Shown here: one piece after another, positions 35,910 to 46,955 of the stretch
Layout of the letters: the number at the start of each line of letters is the position of its first letter
Numbering within the stretch: position 1 is the stretch's first letter
Source of the DNA: Rhodomicrobium sp963817705
GTDB lineage: Bacteria; Pseudomonadota; Alphaproteobacteria; Rhizobiales; Rhodomicrobiaceae
DNA: 64,000 bases
Direction: 5' to 3'
Assembly (NCBI GenBank): GCA_963817705.1
Contig: CAWFPF010000003.1
Location: 62,001-126,000 of the forward strand
Program-made: the position numbers and the translations under genes
The notes under the pieces: model-generated
The model's input: only the letters and a program-made list of their open reading frames with translations
What the model was told of the DNA's origin: nothing
Database searches by the model: none

Positions 35910-37646
35910 ATGACACTTCAAGGCTGGGCGCAGATCGCGCTCTTCGCGTTCGCGGTCGTGCTCGTCACGAAACCGCTCGGCTTCTATATGACCCGCGTGT
36001 TCCATGGCGACCGAACGCTGCTTTCGCCCGTGCTGCGGCCGGTCGAGCGTGCGCTGTATCTGTTGAGCGGCGTCGACGAGCGCCGTGAGCAGAGCTGGGT
36101 GATGTACGCAATCGCCATGCTGTTGTTCAGCATCGCGGGCTTCCTCACCCTCTACGCGCTGCAGCGCCTGCAGGACGTGTTGCCGTTCAATCCGCAAGGG
36201 CAGACGGCGGTGACGCCGGACCTCGCCTTCAACACCTCGGTCAGCTTCATAACCAACACCAACTGGCAGTCCTATGTGCCGGAAACGACGATGAGCTACC
36301 TCATTCAAATGGCGGGGCTCACCGTGCACAACTTCCTGTCTGCGGCCACGGGTATTGCCCTTGCGCTGGCGTTGGTCCGGGGCTTCTCGCGAGCCACTGC
36401 GAACACGGTTGGGAATTTCTGGGTCGATATGACCCGCGCGACACTCTACGTCCTGTTGCCGGTGTCGATTGTGGTGGGGCTCTTCTTCGTCTGGCAGGGC
36501 ATGCCGCAAAACCTGAACGCCTATACCGATTTGAACACGATCGAGGGTGCGAAGCAGCTGATCGCGCAGGGCCCTGTGGCATCCCAGGAAGTCATCAAGA
36601 TGTTCGGGACGAACGGCGGTGGCTTTTTCAACGCCAACTCGGCCCATCCTTTCGAGAATCCGAACGCACTCACGAACTTCGTCCAGCTTCTGCTAATCTT
36701 CGCAATCGGCGCCGGGCTGACGAATGTGTTCGGGCGCATGGTTGGCGATCAGCGCCAGGGCTGGGCGATCTTCTCGGTGATGGGCCTCCTGTTCCTCGGC
36801 GGCGTGGCGATTTGCTATTGGGCCGAATCCAATGGCAATCCGGCTTTTACCGCGCTCGGTATCGATCAGACCGCCAGCGATCTCCAGGCCGGCGGCAATA
36901 TGGAGGGGAAGGAGACCCGGTTCGGCATCGCAAATTCGGCGCTGTTCACCACGGTGACGACCGACGCCTCCTGCGGCGCCGTGAACAATATGCACGACAG
37001 CCTCACGCCGCTCGGCGGCATGGTTCCGCTCATCAACATCATGCTGGGTGAGATCATCTTCGGCGGCGTGGGCTCAGGCCTTTACGGGATGCTGCTCTTC
37101 GCGATTCTCTCCGTCTTCATCGCCGGGCTTATGGTCGGCCGCACACCGGAGTATCTCGGCAAGAAGATCGAGGCCAAGGAGGTCAAGATGGCGATGCTCG
37201 CGATCCTGATCCTGCCGCTTTCGATCCTTGGCTTCACGGCCGTCGCGACCGTCGCAAAAGAAGGTCTGGCCGGAATAGCAAACAGCGGAAACCCGGGCCC
37301 GCATGGGTTTACCGAGATCCTCTACGCTTACACTTCCGCAACCGGCAACAATGGCAGTGCATTCGCCGGGCTCAGCGCCAACACGCTGTTCTACAACTCG
37401 ACGCTCGCTTTCGCGATGCTGATCGGGCGCTTCCTGATGGTCATTCCCGCGCTCGCCATAGCGGGGTCGCTCGCGCGCAAGAAAATCCTGCCGCTGTCCG
37501 CAGGCACCTTCCCGACCTATGGCACCCAGTTCATTTTACTCGTCTCGGGTGTGATCCTGATCGTCGGCGGCCTCACCTTCTTCCCCGCGCTCTCGCTCGG
37601 GCCAGCCGTCGAGCATCTCGCGATGGTGGCCGGTAAAACTTTCTGA
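35910..37646 (+). CDS. kdpA: Potassium-transporting ATPase subunit KdpA
   Basis: A 578-residue membrane subunit that forms the K+ path. It has about ten helices and the four selectivity-filter-like loops, including NTSVSFITNTNWQ, GTNGGGFFNANSAHPFENP and TSATGNNGSAFAGLSANT (each a separate piece). RVFHGDRTLLSP is typical of the first loop. Works with KdpB, C and F for high-affinity uptake at low external K+. Confidence 0.97.
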   Translation: MTLQGWAQIALFAFAVVLVTKPLGFYMTRVFHGDRTLLSPVLRPVERALYLLSGVDERREQSWVMYAIAMLLFSIAGFLTLYALQRLQDVLPFNPQGQTAVTPDLAFNTSVSFITNTNWQSYVPETTMSYLIQMAGLTVHNFLSAATGIALALALVRGFSRATANTVGNFWVDMTRATLYVLLPVSIVVGLFFVWQGMPQNLNAYTDLNTIEGAKQLIAQGPVASQEVIKMFGTNGGGFFNANSAHPFENPNALTNFVQLLLIFAIGAGLTNVFGRMVGDQRQGWAIFSVMGLLFLGGVAICYWAESNGNPAFTALGIDQTASDLQAGGNMEGKETRFGIANSALFTTVTTDASCGAVNNMHDSLTPLGGMVPLINIMLGEIIFGGVGSGLYGMLLFAILSVFIAGLMVGRTPEYLGKKIEAKEVKMAMLAILILPLSILGFTAVATVAKEGLAGIANSGNPGPHGFTEILYAYTSATGNNGSAFAGLSANTLFYNSTLAFAMLIGRFLMVIPALAIAGSLARKKILPLSAGTFPTYGTQFILLVSGVILIVGGLTFFPALSLGPAVEHLAMVAGKTF

Positions 37647-37665
37647 GCTTCGAGGTCTGAAATCC

Positions 37666-39762
<2,097 letters not shown>

Positions 39763-39772
39763 GGAGAAGGCC

Positions 39773-40390
39773 ATGCTCAGACAAATACGGCCCGCCATCG
39801 TCATGATCGTCATGCTCACACTTCTGACAGGGCTGGCTTATCCCCTTGGCATGACGGGGATCGCGCAGATCCTGTTTCCCCACCAGGCCAATGGTAGCCT
39901 CATCAAGCGCAACGGCACAGTTGTCGGCTCCGAGCTGATCGGCCAGAATTTCGCGGATGCGCGCTATTTCCATGGGCGCCCCTCGGCGACAACCGATACC
40001 GATCCGAACGATGCATCGAAAACCGTGCCAGCGCCCTACAATGCGTCGAATTCGAGCGGATCCAATGCCGGTCCGACCTCAAAGGCGTTGATCGACCGGG
40101 TGGCCGAGGACGCAAAAAAACTGAAAGAAGAGAACCCCTCCGCTCTTGTTCCCGCCGATCTCGTGACCACATCCGCTAGCGGGCTCGATCCGGACATTTC
40201 GCCTTTGGCCGCACAGTTCCAAATACCGCGCGTGGCCAAGGCTAGAGGAATGACGGAGGAGCGGCTGAAGCAGCTTGTAGACGAGGGCACAGAAGCCCGG
40301 CTGCTTGGCGTTCTCGGGGAGCCGCGGGTGAACGTCCTCAAGTTGAACTTGAGGCTCGACGCGGAGCGCCCAACAAGCGCTTCGCGCTAG
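39773..40390 (+). CDS. kdpC: Potassium-transporting ATPase subunit KdpC
   Basis: A 205-residue protein with one N-terminal helix (IVMIVMLTLLTGLAYPLGM) and a periplasmic domain (GSELIGQNFADARYFHGRPSA, cited in part; TSASGLDPDISPLAAQFQIPRVA likewise). AAGGAGAAGG precedes the ATG. It helps ATP binding by KdpB. Confidence 0.95.
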   Translation: MLRQIRPAIVMIVMLTLLTGLAYPLGMTGIAQILFPHQANGSLIKRNGTVVGSELIGQNFADARYFHGRPSATTDTDPNDASKTVPAPYNASNSSGSNAGPTSKALIDRVAEDAKKLKEENPSALVPADLVTTSASGLDPDISPLAAQFQIPRVAKARGMTEERLKQLVDEGTEARLLGVLGEPRVNVLKLNLRLDAERPTSASR

Positions 40391-40496
40391 CGCATATACC
40401 GGGCTTTATGCTGCTAGGAGAACCGGGTAGAATTGTGATTGCATCCCCGTGTTAAAAGAGCCTCGGGGCATCCTTTGCCGAGGAGTATCATCGAGC

Positions 40497-40979
40497 ATGC
40501 CTCTATCCGATATCATAACGCCCGCGGTGATCGCGGTCCATGTGCGCATCGAGAATAAGGCGCATGCCTTGAGATTTGCTGCCGCGTCGCTCGGTTCGAG
40601 AAGCGGACTTGAACCGGAACGCATTCGTGAGGCTCTCGCGGGGCGCGAAGCACTCGGTTCGACCGGTATCGGCCGTGGCGTGGCTGTTCCCCATGTCTGC
40701 TTTCCCGATCTCGACCGGCCTTATGCTATGTTCTGTACGCTTGCGCACCCGATCGCGTACGATGCCATAGACGGTAAGCCTGTGGACCTCATTTTCGCCA
40801 TCATTACGCCGCTGGGCTCGGGTTGTAGTGGGGGCGAGGCGCTACCTTATCTTGCTGCGATTTCGCGCGTTCTTCGCGGCGAAGGTCAGGCGGCGGGATT
40901 GCGTAACGCTAATAATCCCTGGAGCGCTTACGATATCATTGTTAAGTCACTGACATCCGAGGCCCATCTCGTTAGCTGA
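40497..40979 (+). CDS. PTS IIA (PtsN-like, fructose/mannitol family) protein inside the kdp operon
   Basis: A 160-residue IIA domain. His66 in GVAVPHVCF is the expected phosphorylation site. The protein differs from standard PtsN (GCSGGEALPYLAAISRVLR, cited in part). The gene lies 106 bases after kdpC and five bases before kdpD on the same strand. In E. coli and Rhizobium, PtsN binds KdpD and changes K+ uptake, so a dedicated IIA in this operon likely tunes KdpD by PTS phosphorylation state; this is inference. Start taken at ATG 40497, after GAGGAG. Confidence 0.85.
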   Translation: MPLSDIITPAVIAVHVRIENKAHALRFAAASLGSRSGLEPERIREALAGREALGSTGIGRGVAVPHVCFPDLDRPYAMFCTLAHPIAYDAIDGKPVDLIFAIITPLGSGCSGGEALPYLAAISRVLRGEGQAAGLRNANNPWSAYDIIVKSLTSEAHLVS

Positions 40980-40984
40980 GAGTC

Positions 40985-43699
40985 ATGGCGGAAACCGAGA
41001 CGATAAGACGGCCATCGCCAGACGCGCTTCTTGTGGAAGCGCGGCGGGAAGATAAAAGCCGTGGCCGTCTCAAGGTCTTTCTTGGCGCTGCGCCTGGCGT
41101 CGGCAAGACGTATGAAATGCTGCTCTCGGCGCGGGCGAAGCTGTTGGAAGGCGCCGATATCGTTGTCGGCGTTGTGGAAACCCACGGCCGGGCGGAAACG
41201 CAGTCGCTTCTCTACGGTTTCGATGTCATTCCCCGGGCTCAAATCGATTATCACGGCCATACGCTCGAGGAAATGGACCTCGACGCCCTGCTCAAGCGCC
41301 GCCCTCAGATCGCGCTTGTGGATGAGCTTGCTCATACCAATGCGCCGGGCAGCAGGCATCCCAAGCGTTACCTCGATGTGGAAGAGCTTCTGGCTGCCGG
41401 GATCGACGTCTACACGACCCTCAACATTCAGCATGTGGAAAGCCTGAACGATGTGGTCGCTCAGATCACGCGCATCCGGGTGCGCGAGACGGTGCCCGAC
41501 TTCGTCCTCAACAAGGCCGACGACATCGAGCTGATCGACCTGACGCCGGACGAGCTGATCCAGCGGTTGAGGGAGGGCAAGGTCTATGTCCCCAAACAGG
41601 CCGAGCGTGCGCTCAACCATTACTTCTCGCCCGGCAATCTAACCGCGCTGCGCGAACTGGCACTGCGCCGCACCGCGCAGAGCGTCGACGAGCAGCTTCT
41701 GACCCATATGCGGGCGCATGCCATTCCAGGCCCGTGGCCCGCGGGCGAGCGCCTTCTCGTGTGCATCAGCGAGGACCCGCGCTCCGCTGGGCTCGTGCGC
41801 TATACGAAGCGCCTCTCCGACCGCCTGCACGCGCCCTGGACCGCCATTTACATCGAAACCAGCCACAGCCAGCACCTCACCGAGGTCGAGCGCGACCGCG
41901 TCGCCGATACGCTGCGCCTTGCCGAGAAGCTTCAGGGCGAGGCGATCACCATTCCGGGCAGCGGCAGTATCGCGGACGATGTGCTCGCCTTTTCGCGCGC
42001 CAACAACGTGACGCATATCGTGGCGGGCAAGGCGGAGAGGACACGCTGGTTCGAACTCATCAATGGGTCGGTTGTGCGCGACCTCGTTCGCCATTCCGGC
42101 AATATCAGCGTGCATGTCATCGCGGGTGATCATCTCGCCGCCGATCCCATACCGAAGAAGACGGTCAAGACGCGCGAGTCCCCCGAACATTTCGGGTTCG
42201 ATCCGATTCCCTATGCGGCGACGATCGGTGCGGTCGCGCTGGCGCTGGGATTCGCTTATCTCCTCAAACCCGTCATCGGCATCGAGAGCGCGGACCTCGT
42301 CTTCCTCGTCGCCGTCATTGGCGTCGCCTATAATTTCGGGCGTTGGCCGTCGATGTTCGCGGCGGGCACGAGCATGCTCGCCTATCAGCTCTTTTTTCTC
42401 GACCCGGAGAATAAATTCGTCTTCGCCGACCTGAAAAATGTTGCCGCGCTCTGCTTCTTCTTCTTCACCGCCTTCGTCGTCAGCAACCTGACCGCCAAAG
42501 TCCGGGCTCAGGCCTCCGCCGCGCGCAACCGCGCCGCGACCACCGAGGCCCTTTATATCTTTTCGAAGAAACTCGCAGGCATCGTCTCGCTGGACGACCT
42601 CTTGTGGGCCGCGGCTTATCAAATCGCGCATTCGCTCAAGACCGATGTCGTGATCGTTCTGCCCGATGCGGACGGGGTTTTGCGTGTGAAGGCGGGATTT
42701 CCCCCCGAGGACGATCTCGATCAGGCCGAGCTTGGCGCGGCCAAGTGGTCTTTCGAGAACAACCGGGCTGCGGGGCGGAATTCTGAAACGCTGCCGGGAG
42801 CGCGGCGGCTTTTCCTTCCCCTGCGCACCGGCTCGGGTGCCGTTGGCGTTGTCGGCTTGGCGCGCGGGCAGCGGCCGGAAATGCTGCTGACGCCCGATGA
42901 GCGGCGCCTCCTGGACGCGCTCATGGATCAGTCGGCGGTTGCCATCGAGCGTGTGCGGCTCGCCGGTCAAATCAACGAGGCGAGGCTGGCCGCCGAAACC
43001 GAGAGACTTCGCGCGGCACTCCTGACGTCGTTGTCGCATGACCTGAAAACGCCGCTGGCTTCGATCATGGGCTCGGTCACCTCGCTCCGGCAATATCGAG
43101 ACCTTCTCGATGCGCCCGAGCGCGAGGGTCTGATCGAGACGATCCAGGAAGAGGCCGAGCGCCTGTCCCGGTTCGTCTCCAACCTGCTCGACATGACCAA
43201 GATCGAGTCCGGCTCGATCGAACTCGACCGTCAGCCTGTCGATGTCGATGAGATTGTGGGCGCGGCGCTGCAGCGCGTGTCCAGTATGGTTGCCAATCAC
43301 TCGGTCGAGGTCGATCTCGAAGCCAACCTGCCGATGCTCAACCTCGACGTGATGCTGTTCGAGCAGGTGCTGGTGAACTTGCTCGATAACGCGGCCAAAT
43401 ATGCACCGCCCGGATCGCAGATCAAGATACGCGCGCGGCGCGCCTTAGGCTCGATTGTGATGGAAGTTCTGGATGAGGGGCCGGGCATTCCGGAGGACCG
43501 CCTGGAGCGCGTTTTCGAAAAATTCCATCGCGTGAAGCAAGGCGACCGGCAGCGCGCCGGAACCGGACTCGGGCTAGCGATATGCCGCGGATTTGTCGAA
43601 GCGCTCGGCGGAAAAATAACGGCCGCCAACCGGGCTGACCGTCAGGGCGCCATGTTCACGATAACCTTTCCCGATCCTGAGAAGAGTATGGCTGCCTGA
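40985..43699 (+). CDS. kdpD: Osmosensitive K+ channel sensor histidine kinase KdpD
   Basis: A 904-residue kinase with all standard parts: N-terminal KdpD domain (GAAPGVGKTYEML as Walker A, DELAHTNAPGSRHPKRY cited in part), a universal-stress-like domain (about 250-375), four helices (about 405-500), a GAF domain, then HisKA with the phosphorylated His in SLSHDLKTPL and HATPase (NLLDNAAKY, DEGPGIP, GTGLGLAICRG). It senses K+ limitation and phosphorylates KdpE. It starts five bases after the IIA gene. Confidence 0.96.
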   Translation: MAETETIRRPSPDALLVEARREDKSRGRLKVFLGAAPGVGKTYEMLLSARAKLLEGADIVVGVVETHGRAETQSLLYGFDVIPRAQIDYHGHTLEEMDLDALLKRRPQIALVDELAHTNAPGSRHPKRYLDVEELLAAGIDVYTTLNIQHVESLNDVVAQITRIRVRETVPDFVLNKADDIELIDLTPDELIQRLREGKVYVPKQAERALNHYFSPGNLTALRELALRRTAQSVDEQLLTHMRAHAIPGPWPAGERLLVCISEDPRSAGLVRYTKRLSDRLHAPWTAIYIETSHSQHLTEVERDRVADTLRLAEKLQGEAITIPGSGSIADDVLAFSRANNVTHIVAGKAERTRWFELINGSVVRDLVRHSGNISVHVIAGDHLAADPIPKKTVKTRESPEHFGFDPIPYAATIGAVALALGFAYLLKPVIGIESADLVFLVAVIGVAYNFGRWPSMFAAGTSMLAYQLFFLDPENKFVFADLKNVAALCFFFFTAFVVSNLTAKVRAQASAARNRAATTEALYIFSKKLAGIVSLDDLLWAAAYQIAHSLKTDVVIVLPDADGVLRVKAGFPPEDDLDQAELGAAKWSFENNRAAGRNSETLPGARRLFLPLRTGSGAVGVVGLARGQRPEMLLTPDERRLLDALMDQSAVAIERVRLAGQINEARLAAETERLRAALLTSLSHDLKTPLASIMGSVTSLRQYRDLLDAPEREGLIETIQEEAERLSRFVSNLLDMTKIESGSIELDRQPVDVDEIVGAALQRVSSMVANHSVEVDLEANLPMLNLDVMLFEQVLVNLLDNAAKYAPPGSQIKIRARRALGSIVMEVLDEGPGIPEDRLERVFEKFHRVKQGDRQRAGTGLGLAICRGFVEALGGKITAANRADRQGAMFTITFPDPEKSMAA

Positions 43700-43709
43700 T
43701 GGTCCGGAT

Positions 43710-44423
43710 ATGAGCGGAGCCAGCGTCAAAACACCGGTGCTCGTCGTCGACGACGAACCTCCGATCCGCCGCCTTCTGAGGACGAGCCTCACGCTTGAGG
43801 GCTTTGAGGTTCTCGAAGCGGAGAATGCCGGGAAGGCCCTGGCACTCATTGAAGGCGGAAAGCCGGAGATCGTGATCCTCGATCTGGGCCTTCCCGATTT
43901 CGACGGCGTGGATGTGATCCGCCGCATCCGCGGCTCGGGCTCGAAGCTCCCCATTATCGTGCTGTCGAGCCGCGCGGGCGAACGCCAGAAGGTCGAGGCT
44001 TTGGAACTCGGCGCCGACGACTATGTAACGAAGCCATTCGGCATTGCCGAGCTTGTTGCCCGCATGCGCACCGCATTGCGCCACCGCTTTCAGGAGCAGG
44101 GCGGCGAGCCGCTCTTCAAGAGCGGCGGCCTCAGCGTCGATCTTGTCCGCCGCGTCGTGACCGTCGAAGGCCAGGAAGTGAAACTCTCTCCGAAGGAGTA
44201 TGAGATTCTCCGGCTCCTCGTGCTGCATGCAGGCAAGGTTTTGACTCACCGCTTCTTGATGCAGGAAGTTTGGGGCGCGGCATGCGACGTGCAATATTTG
44301 CGGATTTACGTGCGCCAGCTCCGGCAGAAGATCGAGCCGGAGCCCGAGGTGCCCGCGCATATCTTGACCGAGACCGGTGTCGGATACCGCCTTCGCGTGC
44401 GGGAAGATACGCCCCGGACTTAG
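43710..44423 (+). CDS. kdpE: Response regulator KdpE
   Basis: A 237-residue OmpR-type regulator. The receiver has DDE near residues 14-16, the phosphorylated Asp in ILDLGLPDFDG and Lys in VTKPFG; the winged helix domain has SPKEYEILRLLVLHAGKVLTH (cited in part) and TETGVGYRLR. It activates the kdp promoter. Ten bases after kdpD; last gene of the operon. Confidence 0.96.
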   Translation: MSGASVKTPVLVVDDEPPIRRLLRTSLTLEGFEVLEAENAGKALALIEGGKPEIVILDLGLPDFDGVDVIRRIRGSGSKLPIIVLSSRAGERQKVEALELGADDYVTKPFGIAELVARMRTALRHRFQEQGGEPLFKSGGLSVDLVRRVVTVEGQEVKLSPKEYEILRLLVLHAGKVLTHRFLMQEVWGAACDVQYLRIYVRQLRQKIEPEPEVPAHILTETGVGYRLRVREDTPRT

Positions 44424-44474
44424 GTGACTGCCGCCATGGTTCGAGACGGCCTGCGCCCTCTCTCCATGAGGGAG

Positions 44475-44518
44475 ACCTCATCCTGAGGAGCCGCCAGGGG
44501 CGGCGTCACGAAGGATGT
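44475..44518. repeat. Intergenic repeat, family C
   Basis: CCTCATCCTGAGGAGCCGCC, then GGCGGC and CACGAAGGATG. Hairpin with the ends CATCCT and AGGATG inverted. Related sequences lie at 58632-58663 and 58775-58817. This kind of element is common in Hyphomicrobiales. Confidence 0.65.
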
Positions 44519-44545
44519 GTCTAAGAGCCCGACGCGAGGCGGAGA

Positions 44546-44573
44546 GTCATGGCCGGGCTTGACCCGGCCATCC
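44546..44573. repeat. Palindromic intergenic repeat, family A (single hairpin)
   Basis: GTCATGGCCGGG, short loop, CCCGGCCATCC. A half-copy of the two-hairpin element at 13298-13401, placed between kdpE and a convergent gene. Confidence 0.7.
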
Positions 44574-44627
44574 ATACTTCTTTGAAAAGCTTCATGTTTC
44601 CGGCACGGCCTGGCAATCGGGGCACAA

Positions 44628-45524
44628 CTACTTTTTGTTGTCGTCTTCAGCAACAACGACATCGACCAGTTCATCCGGCTGATCGATGACAGTTTCGGCA
44701 TCCCCGCCAGTCGCCTTTGCGTCAGCCGCTTCCTTGTCGTCTTTCGAAGCGGCTGCTTCCAAAACATCGACGGCTTTGTCCCAGCCGCGATGAGGACCCT
44801 TCCTGGCGGTATCTGGGGCGTAAGCCGCTGCTTCGGCCTCATCGGCTTCGGCTTCATCGACTGCCGCGACGAAGTCGCCATACACGTCTGTTGGCACATC
44901 GAATTCGCAGTAGAGATCGCAGGCAAGATATCCGCCCGCGCCGATAATGACCACGCGCTTCCAATGCCTGTGCCAGCGATGCGCGTGCAATGCCGCAAGA
45001 CGCTGGTGGAGGTGGGCCGGCGGCTTCCGGAATTTGTGGTCGACCAGCTCCTTGTGCCGGCTGCCAACGACTTTGTGCGTCAGGTTATGGCCATTGTAAC
45101 TGTTATGAAGGAGCGTTCCCGGCGCGTAGTGACCGACAGATGCCGTCGGGTTGAAGCGCTGGACGCGCTTTTGGGAGCCGCCGTGCTTGTCGCCGTGCGT
45201 CGTAAGGTGCTGCTGCTTCACGGTGTGCGTCGCATGGGAGGGCCTGTGCGGCGATGCGTGCTGGTGACGGGTTGAACTGTGGCGCGTGAAGCTGCGGCTG
45301 TGCGTCACGCTATGGCTGCGTGTCCGGCTGCGTGAAAAGCTGCGGCTCCTATAATTCGTGCGCCCTCGCGAAAAGCTTCTGGATCGTGGCGCCGAAAAAC
45401 GCGGAGCGGAGTATCGGGGAGCAGAGAAGTGCGGCGCCGAGAACGACCGGAAGCCCGCGCTCGCAGGACATGTTAGAAAAATAACCGCGATCGCGGCCGC
45501 CAAAAGACCGAAGACATTTTTCAT
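44628..45524 (-). CDS. Secreted Ser/Arg/His-rich low-complexity protein
   Basis: A 298-residue protein with a signal peptide (MKNVFGLLAAAIAVIFLTC, cut near ASA-GF). Residues 25-60 repeat the unit FSAPRxSAP; residues 45-120 are Ser/Arg then His-rich. A short structured-looking segment follows (about 125-215: GHYAPGTLLHNSYNGHNLTHK, cited in part, and VVIIGAGGYLACDLYCEFD), then a very acidic C-terminus. Basic first half and acidic last half could bind each other, metals or polymers. Function unknown. Codon bias is consistent with a real gene. Confidence 0.72.
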   Translation of the reverse strand: MKNVFGLLAAAIAVIFLTCPASAGFRSFSAPHFSAPRYSAPRFSAPRSRSFSRGRTNYRSRSFSRSRTRSHSVTHSRSFTRHSSTRHQHASPHRPSHATHTVKQQHLTTHGDKHGGSQKRVQRFNPTASVGHYAPGTLLHNSYNGHNLTHKVVGSRHKELVDHKFRKPPAHLHQRLAALHAHRWHRHWKRVVIIGAGGYLACDLYCEFDVPTDVYGDFVAAVDEAEADEAEAAAYAPDTARKGPHRGWDKAVDVLEAAASKDDKEAADAKATGGDAETVIDQPDELVDVVVAEDDNKK

Positions 45525-45810
45525 TTCACACCCTTTAAATTAAATCTTAGCTTTGCGGATGCTGATCTTCAAACTCGACCCGCGGCCCACGGCCCCGAGC
45601 TGACCTCACTATAATTTAGGCAGATAAAATAGGCAACCGAAGGCAAAGGTTGCGCTTGCCGCTTGGACGGTGCGAGGAGCTTAACATCGCAAAGCGGTCC
45701 TTGGGCCTCATGCACGATAGGAAACGAAACAGAGCAGACATTCGTTGGCATGCAATGCAACGTCTGCTCCCTCAGGTTGCCATCGCGATGATGAGGGGTA
45801 GCCGCTCCAA
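45525..45810. other. Intergenic region between the Ser/Arg-rich gene and the FAH gene
   Basis: About 285 bases; a short minus-strand frame (45569-45814) has no ribosome site or family resemblance. I see no other feature. Confidence 0.4.
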
Positions 45811-46845
45811 TCAAGCCAGTTTGAACTTCAGCGAACCAAGCTTTTCGATCCGGCTTTCGATCTCGTCACCGGCCTTCAGCCAGACCTGCTTGTCCTTCGG
45901 CATGCCAAGGATCACGCCCTGCGGGGTGCCGGTGAAGATAATGTCGCCCGGCTCAAGCGTCCAATATCTCGAAATGAACGACACCACCTGATAGCAGTTG
46001 AAGATGAAGTCGTCGGTGCTCCAGTCCTGGCGCACCTCGCCGTTCACGAAGGTTTGGAGCTTGAGCTTATGCGGATCGCCGACGAGGTCCGAAGTCACGA
46101 AGTAGGGGCCGACCGGTGCGAAATTGTCGAGTGTCTTGCCGATCATCCACTGTACGCTTGGGGTTTCAAGCTGGAGGTCGCGGGCTGAAAAATCGTTCGA
46201 GGTGCAGTAGCCCGCGATCGTGTCCGGGGCCTCGGCCTCGGAGACGTTCCGGGCCTGCTTGCCCATCACGATCAAAAGCTCGGTTTCATAATCGAACTTG
46301 TAGGATATTTCTTTCGGTGGCAGCGTAATGGTGCAATTCGCAGGCGCCAGCGAGTTGTTATACTTGTTGAAGAGAATAGGCTGCCTGGGCTCCGCCATGT
46401 GCACTTCCGCTGCGTGGCGCTTGTAGTTGAGCCCAATGCAGATGATTTTTCCGGGATTGATGAACAGGCGGCCGTAGCTGACGCTGGCCTCGGGCACGAT
46501 AGCCCCCTGGGCCTGCGGGGCGTTCTTGACGGCGTTAACGAGCGCTGTCAGCTGGCTGGCGCTGCCTTCCTGAAGAAGCCGGTCCAGCGTCAGGGCGGCG
46601 GGCAGGCCCAAAAGCTGCGATGCCTTGCGCACATCGATAACAGAGTCCCCGGTCTTGACGCCGAGCGTCTCGGTGCCATCGGCATTCGCAATGGACAAAA
46701 GCGTCATATTCTTCGGCATCTCGAAGGGGCCGTTATATTTCGCTGTCATCGTGTTCTCTTGAGCCTGCGCGCCGGTTCCCATCGCGAGCGTCGCGCCGGC
46801 AGCGCCGGCTCCAGCCGTCTTCATCAGCATGCGGCGTGTTATCAT
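45811..46845 (-). CDS. Fumarylacetoacetate hydrolase-family protein with a Tat-type signal
   Basis: A 344-residue FAH-family protein. Start at 46845 gives MITRRMLMKTAGAGAAGAT, a twin-arginine-like export signal with a small-residue hydrophobic region and AQA cleavage site. The enzyme core has IICIGLNYKRHAAE, the metal-binding pair in DYETELLIVMG, SNDFSARDLQ and PGDIIFTGTPQGV. FAH enzymes cut C-C bonds of acylpyruvates or decarboxylate ring-cleavage products and are normally cytoplasmic, so export is unusual. It lies 110 bases after the MFS gene on the same strand and may serve the same pathway. Confidence 0.85.
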   Translation of the reverse strand: MITRRMLMKTAGAGAAGATLAMGTGAQAQENTMTAKYNGPFEMPKNMTLLSIANADGTETLGVKTGDSVIDVRKASQLLGLPAALTLDRLLQEGSASQLTALVNAVKNAPQAQGAIVPEASVSYGRLFINPGKIICIGLNYKRHAAEVHMAEPRQPILFNKYNNSLAPANCTITLPPKEISYKFDYETELLIVMGKQARNVSEAEAPDTIAGYCTSNDFSARDLQLETPSVQWMIGKTLDNFAPVGPYFVTSDLVGDPHKLKLQTFVNGEVRQDWSTDDFIFNCYQVVSFISRYWTLEPGDIIFTGTPQGVILGMPKDKQVWLKAGDEIESRIEKLGSLKFKLA

Positions 46846-46955
46846 CGCTATATTCCCTTGTACTTTATTCTGGCCCAAGCCACGGCGGCATATCACACGC
46901 GGCTAGCGGCACCGCATTCGACTTATGGCTGAGGATTGGTTCGAACATGACGCCG

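Noticed and set aside
41639..43300. A 553-codon minus-strand frame opposite kdpD.
   Set aside because: Shadow of KdpD with no family resemblance.
45569..45814. An 81-codon minus-strand frame in the gap after the FAH gene.
   Set aside because: No ribosome site or conserved look.
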